A stretch of DNA of 64,000 nt, taken from the NCBI GenBank assembly GCA_014905825.1, contig JACGCN010000079.1, positions 48,562 through 112,561 of the forward strand. The letters run 5' to 3'. Below are positions 1 to 11,100 of the stretch, piece by piece (the first letter of the stretch is position 1; each line of letters opens with the position of its first letter). The translations under genes and the position numbers were made by a program. This DNA comes from Lyophyllum atratum. Lineage: Eukaryota > Basidiomycota > Agaricomycetes > Agaricales > Lyophyllaceae. Under the pieces are notes generated by a model. That model searched no databases. It was given only the letters and a program-made list of their open reading frames with translations, and was not told the DNA's origin.

Positions 1-1284
1 GTGCTTCGGCTGTTGATTTCGATGGTGTCTCGGCGGAGTTGGCGTGGGCGGTGGTTCGAGAAGAGGCTTGTCTAGCCCCTCGATGGGCGGCGGCGCTTTC
101 TTCAGGTGTTCTGCGACAGGAGGTGCAGGTGTAGGTGCTGAAGGTTCGTCGGCAACCTCAGCCTTTGCGGGTTCATCGACCGGCTCCCCCGTCTCCGCAT
201 CCGTGGGCCCATTCCCGATAATCCCCACAATGGGTCCACCCCCCTCCTTCGTGATGATCCATGCGTCGACGGCCCGCTTTCTGGGTTAGTTTCGACTGTG
301 GTGCTGCCAGGAGCCACTGGAGTCGCAGCACGCTCGGGTTCGGGCACGTTAGGTGCGGGCTTGTTCTCGGGGGCGGTTACGGGTACGATCGTTACAGGGA
401 TGTAAGGGGCTCTTTCCTCCTCTGGTGCGGGGTCCTCCTCTGGTGCAGGGTCCTCTTTCACGACGGCTTCGGCTTCAACTTTGGCGGACGCGGGCACGGG
501 GGACTCGGGCTCTTGTACAGAGGATGGGGCGTCCGACGCAGCGCGGTTAGGGTTGTCGAACTCGCAGACTACAGTTGCGGGCGTAGGAAGGGGCGTCGGG
601 ATCGCAATCTGTACATGCACACGAGTCAGTATTGGTGGTACACAGAAAATGCACTGTATCATGAGCATCTTGCCTGATCACCATTGACGGGGTCCACGCC
701 AACGACGTTGTGGATGGCAGCACCGATGCCGGAGGCGACATAGCCCAGGGCGGAGGAGGTGCCCGCGCGTGCGGAGACGGTGTCCGCGAGATCTGAAACC
801 AGCTGAGGAAAGATCGAGGTGGAGTTTGGCGGTGGTGCCGCCGGCTTACCATTGGCACCCTTCCCTTTATCTGCTGCTGAAGTGGAGGAGGAAGCGTTAT
901 CCTCCACGCCTGGCGGGGGAGGGGGCGCGGTGTACACGTTGTTGACGTTACCGTCACCGTCGGGCTCGGTGGGCTGTTCGGAGTGGCAGGCCCACTTGCC
1001 GTCGACGATGAACTTGTACGCGGTCTTCTTGCCCCAGGGCACGGTGATGGTGCCGGCGAAGCCGGTGGGCCCCTTGGTGAGGTGGAAGGTGCGGTCCCAC
1101 TGGAAGGGGTGTGTTAGTGGGGTGGCGCAGGTGTGACGAGGCGGGGGGTCTCACCTGGTTGAATGTGCCGCAGAGGATGACCTCTTCCGGCTCGGGGTGC
1201 GGCCTGTGTGTGATGAGGACTTGACAGGGTTTAATATTGACTGGGACTGTACCATGTAATTTCAACCTCGTGTCCTGAAGCCAT
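1..1284 (-). CDS. CBM48 (AMPK-type glycogen-binding) domain protein, 3' end off the window
   Basis: The N-terminus is an AMPK-beta/CBM48 E-set domain, as in fungal Crp1/Mdg1-like proteins: residues ITWPHPEPEEVILCGTFNQW, then a VPWGKKTAYKFIVDGKW block that usually forms the glucan-binding face. Behind it lies a long Pro/Glu/Ala-rich, probably disordered tail. Exons read 1284-1253, 1203-1155, 1099-674 and 608 leftward. The start at 1284 (MASGHEVE) is chosen because a 49-bp intron then joins it cleanly to the domain. The intron at 609-673 has a GC donor (CAG|GCAAGA). Near 278-280 the frame changes at a run of three A (coding strand); one more A restores a continuous tail, so a base is probably missing in the assembly. 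Glycogen or starch binding is inferred from the family; the specific role is unknown. Confidence 0.8.
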
Positions 1285-1461
1285 TAGTTGAGGAAGAGAG
1301 GGAGGACTTGAACTTGGAAGTGGTGCTGTAGAGGTTGTACATGTTTACCATTTCGTCTATCATTCCCGTTTAGCGACGTCGACCCTACTATAGTACACTG
1401 AGTATTGTACAAAATCATGTTTTTCCGAGCGGAACACTTCTTCCGCCGACCACGACCCCAA

Positions 1462-2518
1462 ATGGCATTTCACGACGATCTCGCCCTCGATGAACGCCTC
1501 GATGTCCTCGATCCCCTCCGCCACCTCATGCAGCAGCTCGATTCCGATTCCGATGACGTCGACGACCTCTTCTCTTCTACATCAGTCCTCCCAAAACAAT
1601 CGCGCTCCGTCCACGACGAAACCCTGCAGCTCTCCTTTGCCCACAACCATCAGCCCCCGATCACGATCTCCCTCTCCGTGGATGCATCACCCGGGTGCGG
1701 CGGCATCGCCTGGCCCGCCGGAGAGGTGCGCACTCACCCTCTCAGCTGTAACTCAAAGTTAACCCCGCATCCAGATCCTCTCAAGCTACCTCGTCAAGCG
1801 CGGCCTCGCCTTCCTCCGGGGGCGCACCATCCTGGAGCTCGGCAGTGGCACAGGCCTCGTCGGACTCGTCGCCGGGGCACTGGCGGGCGGGAGTGCAAAC
1901 GTATGCATAACGGACCAAGCGTGCGTTCTCGTACGCCCTTTCGTGCCTTGATGCTCCCGACCGACCGACGTCTGGGTCTGCACAGACCGCTCCTCGAGAT
2001 CATGCGTCGAAACGTCCGTGCGAATAAGCTTGAGTCGAACGTCGCCGTCGCCGAACTGAACTGGTGAGAGCCATCTGTTCTGTCCTCAGTTCAATCTCAA
2101 CTCATGCTATACAACAGGGGCACCCCGATCCCGCAAGAGATCCCCAAGGCGGACCTCATCCTCGCCGCGGACTGCGTCTACTTCGAGCCTGCCTTCCCCC
2201 TGCTCGTCCAGACGCTGACCTACCTCACAGACTCGAACACGGAAAAGGAAACGGAGATTCTGTTCTGTTACAAGAAACGGAGAAAGGCAGATAAGCGTTT
2301 CTTTACCATGCTGAAGAAAAGTTTTACGTGGGCAGAGGTACATCTCCCGAGCATATTTGCATAGTTGGATATTGACTGAGTGCAACTAGATCACCGACGA
2401 TCCAGATAGGGAAACGTACAACCGCGAGGGGATAACGCTTCTACGGCTTTTCAGGCGCAAACCACTGGCTGAATCGAGTCGGGATAATCACAAGGAGGAA
2501 GCGAGGAGGCGGATATGA
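1462..2518 (+). CDS. EFM6: EFM6-like protein-lysine methyltransferase (METTL21 family)
   Basis: A seven-beta-strand SAM-dependent methyltransferase of the Methyltransf_16/METTL21 group. The SAM-binding motif I is ILELGSGTGLVGLVAG, followed by the acidic ITDQ, then LNWG, and ILAADCVYFEPAFPLL, the family's post-II signature. The end carries CYKKRRKADKRFF, which matches the Efm6 subgroup; yeast Efm6 methylates a lysine of elongation factor eEF1A. Introns: 1726-1774, one splitting DQ-A near 1921-1982, one inside LNW-G near 2067-2117, and one before ITDD near 2336-2390. The ATG at 1462 is preferred over an in-frame ATG at 1405 because the extra residues are basic and unlike the family. Substrate assignment is by family only. 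Confidence 0.82.
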
Positions 2519-2752
2519 TAAGTCCAATGTGTTTCATCTTTTGTATTCTGGGTACTGGGCGACGGTGAATATATAGCGATTTAAGATTGCATCGAGGTGT
2601 GTTGACCATTAAGGTGCATACAGTAGGTGTAGGGCAGATCTAAGCAGCACCCAGTAATTACAGAGCTATGCCCAGGTATGGATCGTACCAGACCTGGTGG
2701 TACGCGTCGCTGCTGACTCTATGAATATATGCGCGAGCAAGGGCGGATCCAA

Positions 2753-3194
2753 CTACGAGGCAATAGTTTTGATCTACAGACCCACGTCAAACACGAATAC
2801 AGTACGCAGTATATGGCACAACGCACCTGAAGCCCGTGGATTCCTGCAATCTCCTGTTTCAGCGTCTCTGTAACGAGCTTATGCTGCTTCACGGTTGAGA
2901 GGCCTTTGAACGCCTCGCTCGCGATGGTAATCGCGTAGAACGAGCCACACCCTCCTACGGCAACGTTTGAACCACCCAAGTTAGACGTAGTCAGCACGAA
3001 CACACACCGGAAACGTCCTGCACCTTGAGCTGGGACGGTGCGAACTTGTCCGTCAGCTTGGCCACAATGAGCTCCTCGCCGCGGTGGGCAGGTGCGGGGG
3101 CATCAGCCTCTGCCCTGCGTGCTGCGCTAACACTAAAGGTGCGCAGGGGGGTGGCACGGACAGAGGGGAGGAGACAGCGGGTGAGGGCGAGCAT
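2753..3194 (-). CDS. BOL3: BolA-like protein 3, mitochondrial
   Basis: A small BolA-fold protein of about 105 residues in three exons. It has a basic, Ser/Arg-rich N-terminus (MLALTRCLLPSVRATPLRTF) that looks like a mitochondrial presequence. The core VSGGCGSFYAI and the conserved His in VKQHKLV match BOLA3/Bol3, which works with Grx5 and Nfu1 in delivering 4Fe-4S clusters to lipoate synthase and respiratory targets. Intron 1 runs from 3007 to 2955 and restores GGCGS; the last intron puts IKTIAS and the stop at 2753. It is divergent from COX15, with 73 bp between start codons. Confidence 0.85.
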
Positions 3195-3267
3195 GGCCTG
3201 GATGTCAGCAAGTCGCGAGTGGAGGCTGAATCAAAATATTTGTCAGCGACGCGTCGAACTGCAGACC
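3195..3267. promoter_or_regulatory. 73-bp divergent intergenic region of BOL3 and COX15
   Basis: The start codons of BOL3 (minus) and COX15 (plus) are only 73 bp apart. Any promoter for both genes must lie here or inside the 5' coding sequences. No clear TATA box is visible; the stretch contains an AT-rich core around 3229-3240. Confidence 0.6.
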
Positions 3268-4911
3268 ATGATTTGGGGTGCGTTCAGGAAGGCTGCAGGT
3301 CTCCGCGCAGTCTCGCATGCGTGGCCGACATCGTTCAGGGCCCCTGCTGGCCTTCGTGCCCTCCACAGAACGACCCTTGCACCCTCCTCTCCCCGTCTCC
3401 CCCGTCTGCACTCCCTCTTGGCTGCTGCAAAATCCCCCTTCCGGACTTTTGCTAACGTTGCCCCTAAAGCCAAAGGACCCGCACCGGCCGACCTCCCCAT
3501 CCTTGCCCCGCGCTCTGTCGGGATATGGCTCATGATCTCCTCGACCCTCGTCTTTGCCATCGTCGTCGTGGGCGGCGTCACTCGCCTCACCGAGTCTGGG
3601 CTTAGCATCACCGAATGGCGTCCCATAACGGGCATCCTCCCGCCCCTCTCCCAAGCAGAGTGGGAGGCCGAATTCGACAAGTACAAGCAGACGCCCGAGT
3701 TCAAGATGTACGTTTCGTCTCTTTTTCAGTCCTGCAATGTAATAACCCTACTCAAAAACCCCAGGCTGAACTCCTCCGCCACCCTCGACGACTTCAAGTT
3801 CATCTTCTCCATGGAATGGGGCCACCGCATCCTCGGCCGCCTCCTCGGCCTCGTCTACGTCGCCCCCCTCCTCTACTTCGGCCTCCGCAAACAAATCCCC
3901 CCCTCCACCTTCTCCAAACTCTTCGGCCTCGGCACCCTCATCGGCGCCCAAGGCCTCCTAGGCTGGTACATGGTGCAATCCGGTCTCGACGCGGCGCTCC
4001 TCGACACGCCGGGTGCGGTCCCGCGCGTGTCGCAGTACCGCCTCGCTGCGCACTTGGGTATGGCGCTTGCGCTGTATGCGGGGATGTTTGGAGCGGGGAT
4101 GGCTGCGATTAAGGATTGGAAGTTTGCAAGGGGCGCGAGCTGGAGTGGGCTTGAGGCGGGGGCGTCGTCGGATAGGATTAGACGTGTCTTGGGTAATCCC
4201 TCGGTTCGCGCGTTCAGGATGCAGGCTTGGGCTCTGACGGGTCTGGTGTTCTTGACTGCTCTCTCTGGTCAGTGCCGTTCTTTACTTCCGTACGAGAGTT
4301 ATTGACACATTAAATTTATCTAGGTGCATTCGTCGCAGGCCTGGACGCAGGGCTGCTGTACAACGAGTTCCCGCTGATGGGCGGCCGCCTCGCACCCCCC
4401 GCCGACGAGCTCTTCTCCCCCGACTACGCCAAGAACCCCGACAAATCCGACCTCTGGTGGCGCAATATCTTCGAGAACCCCACCACCGTCCAATTCGACC
4501 ACCGCGTCCTCGTAAGTCTCCTTCCCCTTCCCCTTCCCCTTCTTTCACCCATAACCCCCACTCACCCCCTCTCTCCCACAGGCAACCACAACATACCTCG
4601 GCACCGCCCTCCTCTGGGCGCAAACCCTCCGCCCCGCCCTCCGCGGGGCGCTTCCCCCCCTCGCACGCACAGCAGCCACCGCCGCCTTCGCCATGGCGAA
4701 CATCCAAGTCCTGCTCGGCATCTCCACCTTATTGTACCTCGTGCCCGTCCCGCTGGCCGCGGCGCACCAGGCGGGGAGCGTGATGCTCCTGAGCGCGATG
4801 CTGCATATGCTGGTGACGCTCCGGAGACCGGGGCATGCGGCGAGGATGTGGAGGCGGGTTTTTGTGCGCGGGGGACCGGGGACGGGGGAGAAAGGTAGGG
4901 CTCGGGGTTGA
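3268..4911 (+). CDS. COX15: COX15 heme A synthase, mitochondrial inner membrane
   Basis: Oxidises the C8 methyl of heme O to heme A for cytochrome c oxidase. A presequence of about 70 residues rich in Arg/Ser/Ala precedes a run of hydrophobic segments beginning [20 protein letters not shown]. Family signatures are visible: [28 protein letters not shown] (first heme-ligand His), [24 protein letters not shown] (second), FDHRVLATTTYLG (third) and [11 protein letters not shown] (fourth). Introns interrupt at KM-LNSS (about 3709-3763), LSG-AF (4267-4322) and RVL-ATTT (4513-4582). The ATG at 3268 begins [13 protein letters not shown], a plausible targeting peptide. Divergent from BOL3, which also acts in mitochondrial cofactor assembly. 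Confidence 0.93.
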
Positions 4912-5104
4912 GGGATGGGATGGGACTAAATACCTGGGCATTTACTTATTATAATACAGAAGTAATTGGACATCTTTACCCCCTCTCGATGCATACTTAC
5001 AACATACAAATATTATACACTCCACACTTTAAGAGGGTACGACTACAAGTACGACCGCTGCTGCTCCTCTGTGCAAAAGACGACACTTAGCGTAATACAC
5101 CCAG

Positions 5105-5265
5105 TAAAGAACGCCACCCTTTCAGATTGCAAAGTAGAGGAGCTTGCATCCTCTCATCTGGAGGTTAAAAGCGTGACCCCACCCCTCTTGTGCCGCTCAG
5201 CACCTTGTCGAAAGGGTGTGTGGCGGTCAAGAATATGAATAGGATTTCGCATTTTGGCGGGCTCG
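5105..5265. repeat. Degenerate third copy of the 5.3/6.2-kb repeat (3' part only)
   Basis: About 160 bp match, with many substitutions, the second half of the repeat units at 5300-5743 and 6168-6600. The shared landmarks are the GTAGAGGAGCTTG..TCCTCT block, GGTTAAGAGC and AGCACCTTGTCGAAA. It is clearly older than the other two copies and lacks the conserved first half. Confidence 0.7.
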
Positions 5266-5299
5266 TCAGATGGGCCGGCAATCTGAAAGAACGATCATA

Positions 5300-5743
5300 A
5301 GTCGACGCCCACCATCACCCTCAGCTGCAACCACCCAGTACCCTCGAAGAGTTCATTTTTTGAAAACTGCAAAAATGGTAGTTGCCCCCCAACCAGAAGA
5401 GGATGGAACCTATGTACACAACTCTCAGCAGTCGGCGGGGATCGGCCCACCAGTCGCTGATCCCGCTAAGGACCACCACTCTTTCGAGTGCAAGGTAGAG
5501 GAGCTTGGATCCTCTCGTCCAGGGGTTAAGAGCACGATGCCCCCTTTCTGCCGCTAAGCACCTTGTCGAAAATGTATGACGTGTTTAAAGTGCCATGAGT
5601 CGGGTTTTGCTTTTTGGTGAGCCCACGGGGTAGGTTATTTTTGGATTTGTTTGTTTTTTGGTTCGTTTCTCGCTTCTAATGGCGCATATATTGCATTGTA
5701 GCCCGATGTCTTTCTCGCATAGGATCAAGATGAGCCACTTTAT
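5300..5743. repeat. Unclassified repeat, copy 1
   Basis: About 440 bp that recur at 6168-6600. The centre (about 5365-5560) is almost identical between copies, while both flanks have drifted. The core includes a short open frame starting MVVAPQPEEDGTYVHNSQQS on the plus strand and a strong hairpin at 5435-5466 (GCGGGGATC pairing with GATCCCGC). No terminal inverted repeats or polymerase III boxes were recognised, so its class is open. Directly downstream lies a broken PRE5 copy, so the unit was duplicated with its neighbour. Confidence 0.7.
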
Positions 5744-6132
5744 CCTGCTAGAGAGTCTCGCGCAGCGCGTGTAGGCCGTGTCGGATGAGATCTTCCAGGG
5801 AGCCTAGATGGCGATATTAAATTATCGTCATCAAGGGAAGCGTAGGGATGTATCTTCTTCAAAGTTCTCGTAGTGTTTCTCCAGATACGTCTTGGCGCTT
5901 TGGCTGCGCCCACCGATTGACATGGCATAGTATTCGTACGAGTTGCCGGATGGCGGGAACTCGTAAAGATTCGGGCCGGTTTGGTCCTGTCGTACGACGA
6001 GGAAACCAACACCGTACGGCCGGCGTCCGTACTCTTGGGTATTCACTTGTGCCTCTGGGGAAAATAAAACGGACAAGTGAAATTCCAGAGTATGATGAGA
6101 ATAAGAGTATGCGGGACGTACTGTCAGCAATG
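5744..6132 (-). pseudogene. Partial duplicate of PRE5 (proteasome alpha subunit)
   Basis: The minus strand matches 6970-7370 of intact PRE5, including [17 protein letters not shown] and [13 protein letters not shown], with scattered substitutions. The copy lacks the start, the first exons and the entire last exon, and exon-intron joints are altered (for example EEDTSLRFP instead of the splice into the terminal exon). Homology stops near 6132, just before the second repeat copy, as expected at the joint of a tandem duplication. It cannot encode a proteasome subunit. Confidence 0.82.
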
Positions 6133-6167
6133 GATTGTAAGAAGTCCTTTCAAAATTAGTGCATGCA

Positions 6168-6600
6168 CACGCCGTCACCCACCACCACCCTCAGCCGCAA
6201 CTACCTAGTGGTTACCCACGAAGAGCCCAAAAAATTGCAAAAATGGTAGTTGCCCCCCAACCAGAAGAGGATGGAACCTATGTACACAACTCTCAGCAGT
6301 CGGCGGGGATCGGCCCACCAGTCGCTGATCCCGCTAAGGACCACCACCCTTTCGGGTGCAAGGTAGAGGAGCTTGGATCCTCTTGTCCGGGGGTTAAGAG
6401 CACGATGCCCCCTTCCTGCCGCTAAGCACCTTGTCGAAAGTGTGTAATGTGATTCAAGTGCCGTGAATAGGGTTTTGCATTTTGTTGAGCCCACGGGGTA
6501 GGTTATTTTTGGCTTTGTTTATTTTCCAGTTCGTTTCTCGCTTCCAGCGGAGCATATCGCATGCAGCCCAAGGTCTTTCTCGCTCAAGATCAAGACGGGT
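6168..6600. repeat. Unclassified repeat, copy 2
   Basis: Second full copy of the unit at 5300-5743, placed just 3' of PRE5. It keeps the hairpin (6303-6334) and the short MVVAPQPEEDG.. frame unchanged, while the outer parts differ by point changes and small indels. The offset between the repeat copies is about 870 bp, and that between the PRE5 segments about 1,220 bp. Copy 1 of the block has therefore lost about 340 bp, corresponding to the PRE5 3' end. Confidence 0.72.
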
Positions 6601-6752
6601 CAACGGTGGAGCGTGCGCGATCTTGTGGGTCTTGTTGTGACGATCCAAAATCACTAGATAGTCTCGCTCCTCCCAGTATTCAGCGAGCAACAAGCAAATT
6701 AAATCAACAATCCAAAGAACTTTACAGAAGTACATTTCATTCCGTTGCCCCT

Positions 6753-7902
6753 CTACCCCGTCATCTGTACATCCTCATCCCCAGCGACAGCCCCCGGCGC
6801 TGACGCGGGCGCAGGTAAGGCTCCCGTATCCTTCGCAATCATCGTGTCCAAGAACGGTTGGATGGTGTCGCCCTCAAGAATGCGGAAAGGGCCGCTGGGC
6901 GGCACGGCCTTCTCGTGTACGCTCGCGGGCCCGACGAGCCCGATCGACGTGTTGTTGACGTTTAGCTCTTTATCCTGCTGGAGAGTCTCGCGCAGCGCGT
7001 GTAGGCCGTGTCGGATGAGATCTTCCAGGGAGGCTAGATGGCGAGATTAGATCATGGTCAGCAGGGGGAGCGTATGGAAGGAAGTGATCAGATGTACCAT
7101 CTTCAAAGCTCTCGTAGTGTTTCTCCAGATACGTCTTGGCGCTTTGGCTGCGCGCACCAATTGACATGGCGTAGTATTCGTATGAATTGCCGGATGGCGA
7201 GAACTCGTAAAGATGTGGGCCGGTTTGGTCCTGTCCTACGACGAGGAAACCGACACCGTACGGCCGGCGTCCGTACTCTTGGGTATTCACTTGTGCCTCT
7301 GCGGAAGATAAAATGAACAGATGAGATCCCAGAGCGTGGACGGAAATAAGACCACGCGGAACGCACTGTCAGCAATGGCGGAGACGAGACGGTTAACGGG
7401 AATGGGGCGGTTGAACACCATTTTGGAGGACATGGCCTGTTGGCGCATGAAGTTGCTGTGATTGCCTGCATTGAGATTTACTCGAGCACCCATTATTCTA
7501 GCCGATACGCACCTCAGTACACGAGCATCGGATGTCAGCCCCGCAATGGCAATCCCGACGTGGTCATCTATTCGGAACATCTTCTGTTGGTACGAGGCCA
7601 GTTCACCTGTCGATCGCTATAGAATGATTAGACGGGCATGATCAGTTCAGATACCAATCCAGGCTTCCCCATCGGAGGAAAGAGGACAGACCTTCAATGC
7701 CAACAGCACCGAATGCGTCTTCGAGCGAAGTCCCACTGCGGCCGAGCCTTGCTTCACGGCTTCCAGTGCATACTCGACCTGGTGCAGGCGTCCTTGCGGC
7801 GAGAAAACAGTGTTGTCCGAGTCGTATGTGTTCCGGAACTGTACGGAAGATCGTTAGGCACGTCGAAACTGCTGGGCGCATGAAAAGAACAGTGCATACC
7901 AT
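6753..7902 (-). CDS. PRE5: 20S proteasome subunit alpha 6 (PSMA1/Pre5)
   Basis: An alpha-ring subunit of the 20S proteasome. The N-terminus is [33 protein letters not shown], beginning with the alpha-subunit signature, followed by [39 protein letters not shown] and [14 protein letters not shown]; all match the PSMA1/Pre5 subtype. Unusually the first coding exon is only the ATG (7902-7900): the 61-bp intron 7839-7899 follows at once and the next exon starts FRNTY. Further introns fall after LALK, ARVLR, before AQVNTQ, and before the terminal exon, which ends DVQMTG. A degraded partial copy lies downstream at 5744-6132. Confidence 0.92.
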
Positions 7903-8114
7903 GGCTGCTGGTTAGAGAGCGCTGAGATGGTTCTGAATCTCTTTACAGGTGACGCGTCGTGCAGGTCTTCGGCGTTACCCGCGCGTGACTTTCGTTATCG
8001 CCGAATAGGAATATGGAGACCTTGCGACGGACCAAGAAACCATTCATGATTACCGATTGCTTAGTTTTACCAAAGTGCGTATCGTATTGTACGTGATGGG
8101 GGACCACCCACTTC

Positions 8115-11100
8115 TCATGACCTCTTCTTATCCACCCTCCACTCCTTAAAAATCCCGTCAAGACTCTTGTACACTAGGTGCGATGGCAAACACCTAATGA
8201 TCTCGCCAACCCGCTCCTCGACTTCAGCCTTTCCCTTGTCTCCAATGGCTTTCTTCGCATACTCCACGGCCATACGGAACATCGCCAGCACCGCGAGTGA
8301 GACATGGGTTTGTTGTGCGCCGTGCGCGGAGCCCTGCGACAATGCTGAGAGCAATGGCCCAGAGATGCTGGGTGCAGAAATGGCTGGGCCCGATTGGTAC
8401 GACGCCGTGGCACGCTCGCCCCGGACAAGACGGAGCAGAATCTCGAGGATATTGTCCGTTTCCGTCATGTGCGTTTTCAAGAAGCGCTGGCGTTCGTTGG
8501 GTGCACCTGCAGGCGAGTTGGCTGCCCAGCCGTCCAGTACTGTCCAGATAGTAGGCGGCTACCGAACGTAAAGGGTTAGCACAGATACAGAAGTCGGTTC
8601 TCAAGGAAGGAACGTACTGGATCAGGATCCACGACCTGGATCTTCTTCTCCCACCCTTCAGCAGCGTCTCCCGCGACCCAGAACATCCGCCCAAACATGC
8701 TCTTGAGCCACTCCTGAATATCGCCCGATTTTGCCCACTTTGGCTCTGATAAGGGGCGAGCAGTGTCTAGATAGACGTGTAAAGTTAAAGTTGAAGGTAT
8801 TGATACTTTTGAAAATGGGGGGAGCGTGGGGTCGGACTCGGACTCTTCGCGTATCGTTTGCAGTGGTAGGTACGACTTCGAGAGGTCTGAAAGGCCTTCG
8901 ACCTGATAGGATTAAGCACACGCCACAAAAATAGCAGATAAAAATGGACTCACCAGAATTCCTTTCAGACCATCATCGCCCTCCTTCACAATATTCACAA
9001 GAACTTCAATGCGGCCCTCCTGCCTGAAAAGCTTGAGAGACTCGACGGCTTCCGCATCAACGACCAGACGCCGGTTCCCACCAGCGTAAGATATCGAAAG
9101 ACGGTTCGCAGATGGCGTTTTGTCGGTTTTCACCTCTGGCTTGACCGCAGGCACAGTGGGTGAGCCTCCGTATGTCGACGTCGACGAAGTCGATAGCAAG
9201 GTATTCGACGTCGGAGGAGACGCAGGCGGTTCAGGGAGATGGTCCACCCCATGTGTCGCAGCATCCAGGTCGTCCATCTGAGTTCCCGTTTCCTCCTGAT
9301 CATCGGCGTGTTCAGGGCCATGCCCATTCACAACGGTCGCCCCTCCATCATCAGAGGGTGGCAGCGCCGGCCCTGGTTCGCCTGAACTGACGTTGAGCAT
9401 CGTCGTTTCTGCGGAGACGGCGAGTAAAGACTTGATGGCGCCCGCGACGCGGGGCGAGGTAACCGGATCGGGAACCTGCGTGTCGGGCAATCCAACATGA
9501 TCAGCATCAGCAGCTTGTTCCCCACTGTATAAAGAGAGACGAGGGTGTGAGGAACAAAGAACATATAGGGAATAGCATCAAATACAGACACAGATGAAAC
9601 AGAAGATGCCTGCTGCGAGGACGCGATAGAATCGGAAACAGAAGACTCCAACGGCGTGGATGCTGTGAAGAAGGAGGGCACGGCGGACATGGGCGCACTG
9701 CTATCAGAAGCAGGCAGCGCCTCGCTTGTAACGATCGTAGGCACAGATTCAGCATTGGCCTGGGTAACTGTGACCGCGTCTCCCCCAGCCAAGTTACTTG
9801 GTTGCCCGGCGTTTTCGCCACCTTCCACAGGCGCAGGCGCAGGCACCGCCACAGGCGCAACACCGGAGCCCTCAGGAGCCACAGTGGTCCCGTTTTCAGC
9901 AGAGGCACCACACTCGTGCACTATGCTCATAACCTCAGCCTTGGACTCGGAAACAGCGGGCTCAGTACTAGAGCCACCGTCCGCCGCCCACATATCCACG
10001 TCACCACGCATGCCTTGAGAGAGCGAAATGTTAGCAGTGTGCGCGCAATGGCGGCCTCCTCGTGAAAAGGAGGACTGTCCACACCAAAGTAATGTTCCGC
10101 AGCAAGAAGATGCAGACTCACCGTCATCAGTCGCTTGCGTTTGGGTCTGGGTCAGTGGCTGGGTGCTGTCGTCCGTGGGTTCATCATGTTCGTCGAGTTC
10201 CACTATTTGCGTTACATGCAGCCGGTCTTCGTCGTCCTCTGCGTCATTATCTGCATCACGCGCGGGGTCGAGCTCGGCCTCTGCCTCCGCATCCTCTTCC
10301 CCATCCACGATCGCAGCCATCAACCAATCGGCTTCGCTGGCTGTTTCTGTATGTGTGGCACTAGGAGCAACGCTCGACCGGTCGTCGCACATTCCCGTCA
10401 TCTGCGGAGGTGGAGGACGTGTACGCTCCTCCTCCATATCTCCATCGTCATCTTCCAACTTCTTGCGTTTCCCTTTCCTTGAGTCTGAGGGCGTTGCACC
10501 GAGGGAGAAAGATGACGAGGCATTATGTGGGATAGGGCGGGAATCATCGGCTGTTACAGGTGTGTGGAAGTATATGCGTATTCGGGATGGCGGAGGCGTG
10601 GGGGCGTTCACCTCGGAGGAGGTTGGAAGGGTTGCTGGAGGAAGGACATCCGGAGCGTGCGGAGCGTGCGGAATTTCAGGAATAGGGTGAGGCGGAGGAG
10701 CATCGGGGATGATAGCTTCCGACCCGACTTGTGCAATAGGTTCATCAGGCTGAGTCTCTGTTTGGGTCGCTGGCTGGGTCGATGATTGTGTGGCGACATC
10801 CTCTAGCAGCGGTTCCAAGGAAACGACATTCTCCTCCATCGTTTCCTCCTTCACAACAATTTCGGACACCTGTGAGGGCTCAGTAGGACCTTCCGATGCT
10901 TCCTCTGTGGCTGGCTCAATTTTCACAAGTGACGCAGAAGGAAGGATACCCCAAGTCCAAGACAGGTCGCGAATCTCAAGCCCCACGATCTTGAAATCCG
11001 TAAGCGTCCGTCTGTTTTCGTCCTTTTTGCCGACACTTCCAAAGCTCGCCATAGGTCCATCCCTAGAAGTAAAGGACGCTTCATGTCGAGTTCTGTTCGA

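Noticed and set aside
1405..1461. Upstream in-frame ATG as start of the EFM6-like gene
   Set aside because: The added residues are Arg/Phe-rich and unlike the family; the ATG at 1462 has a better context.
5300..6600. tRNA-derived SINE for the repeated unit
   Set aside because: No convincing A and B boxes or poly(A)/T tail were found; class left open.
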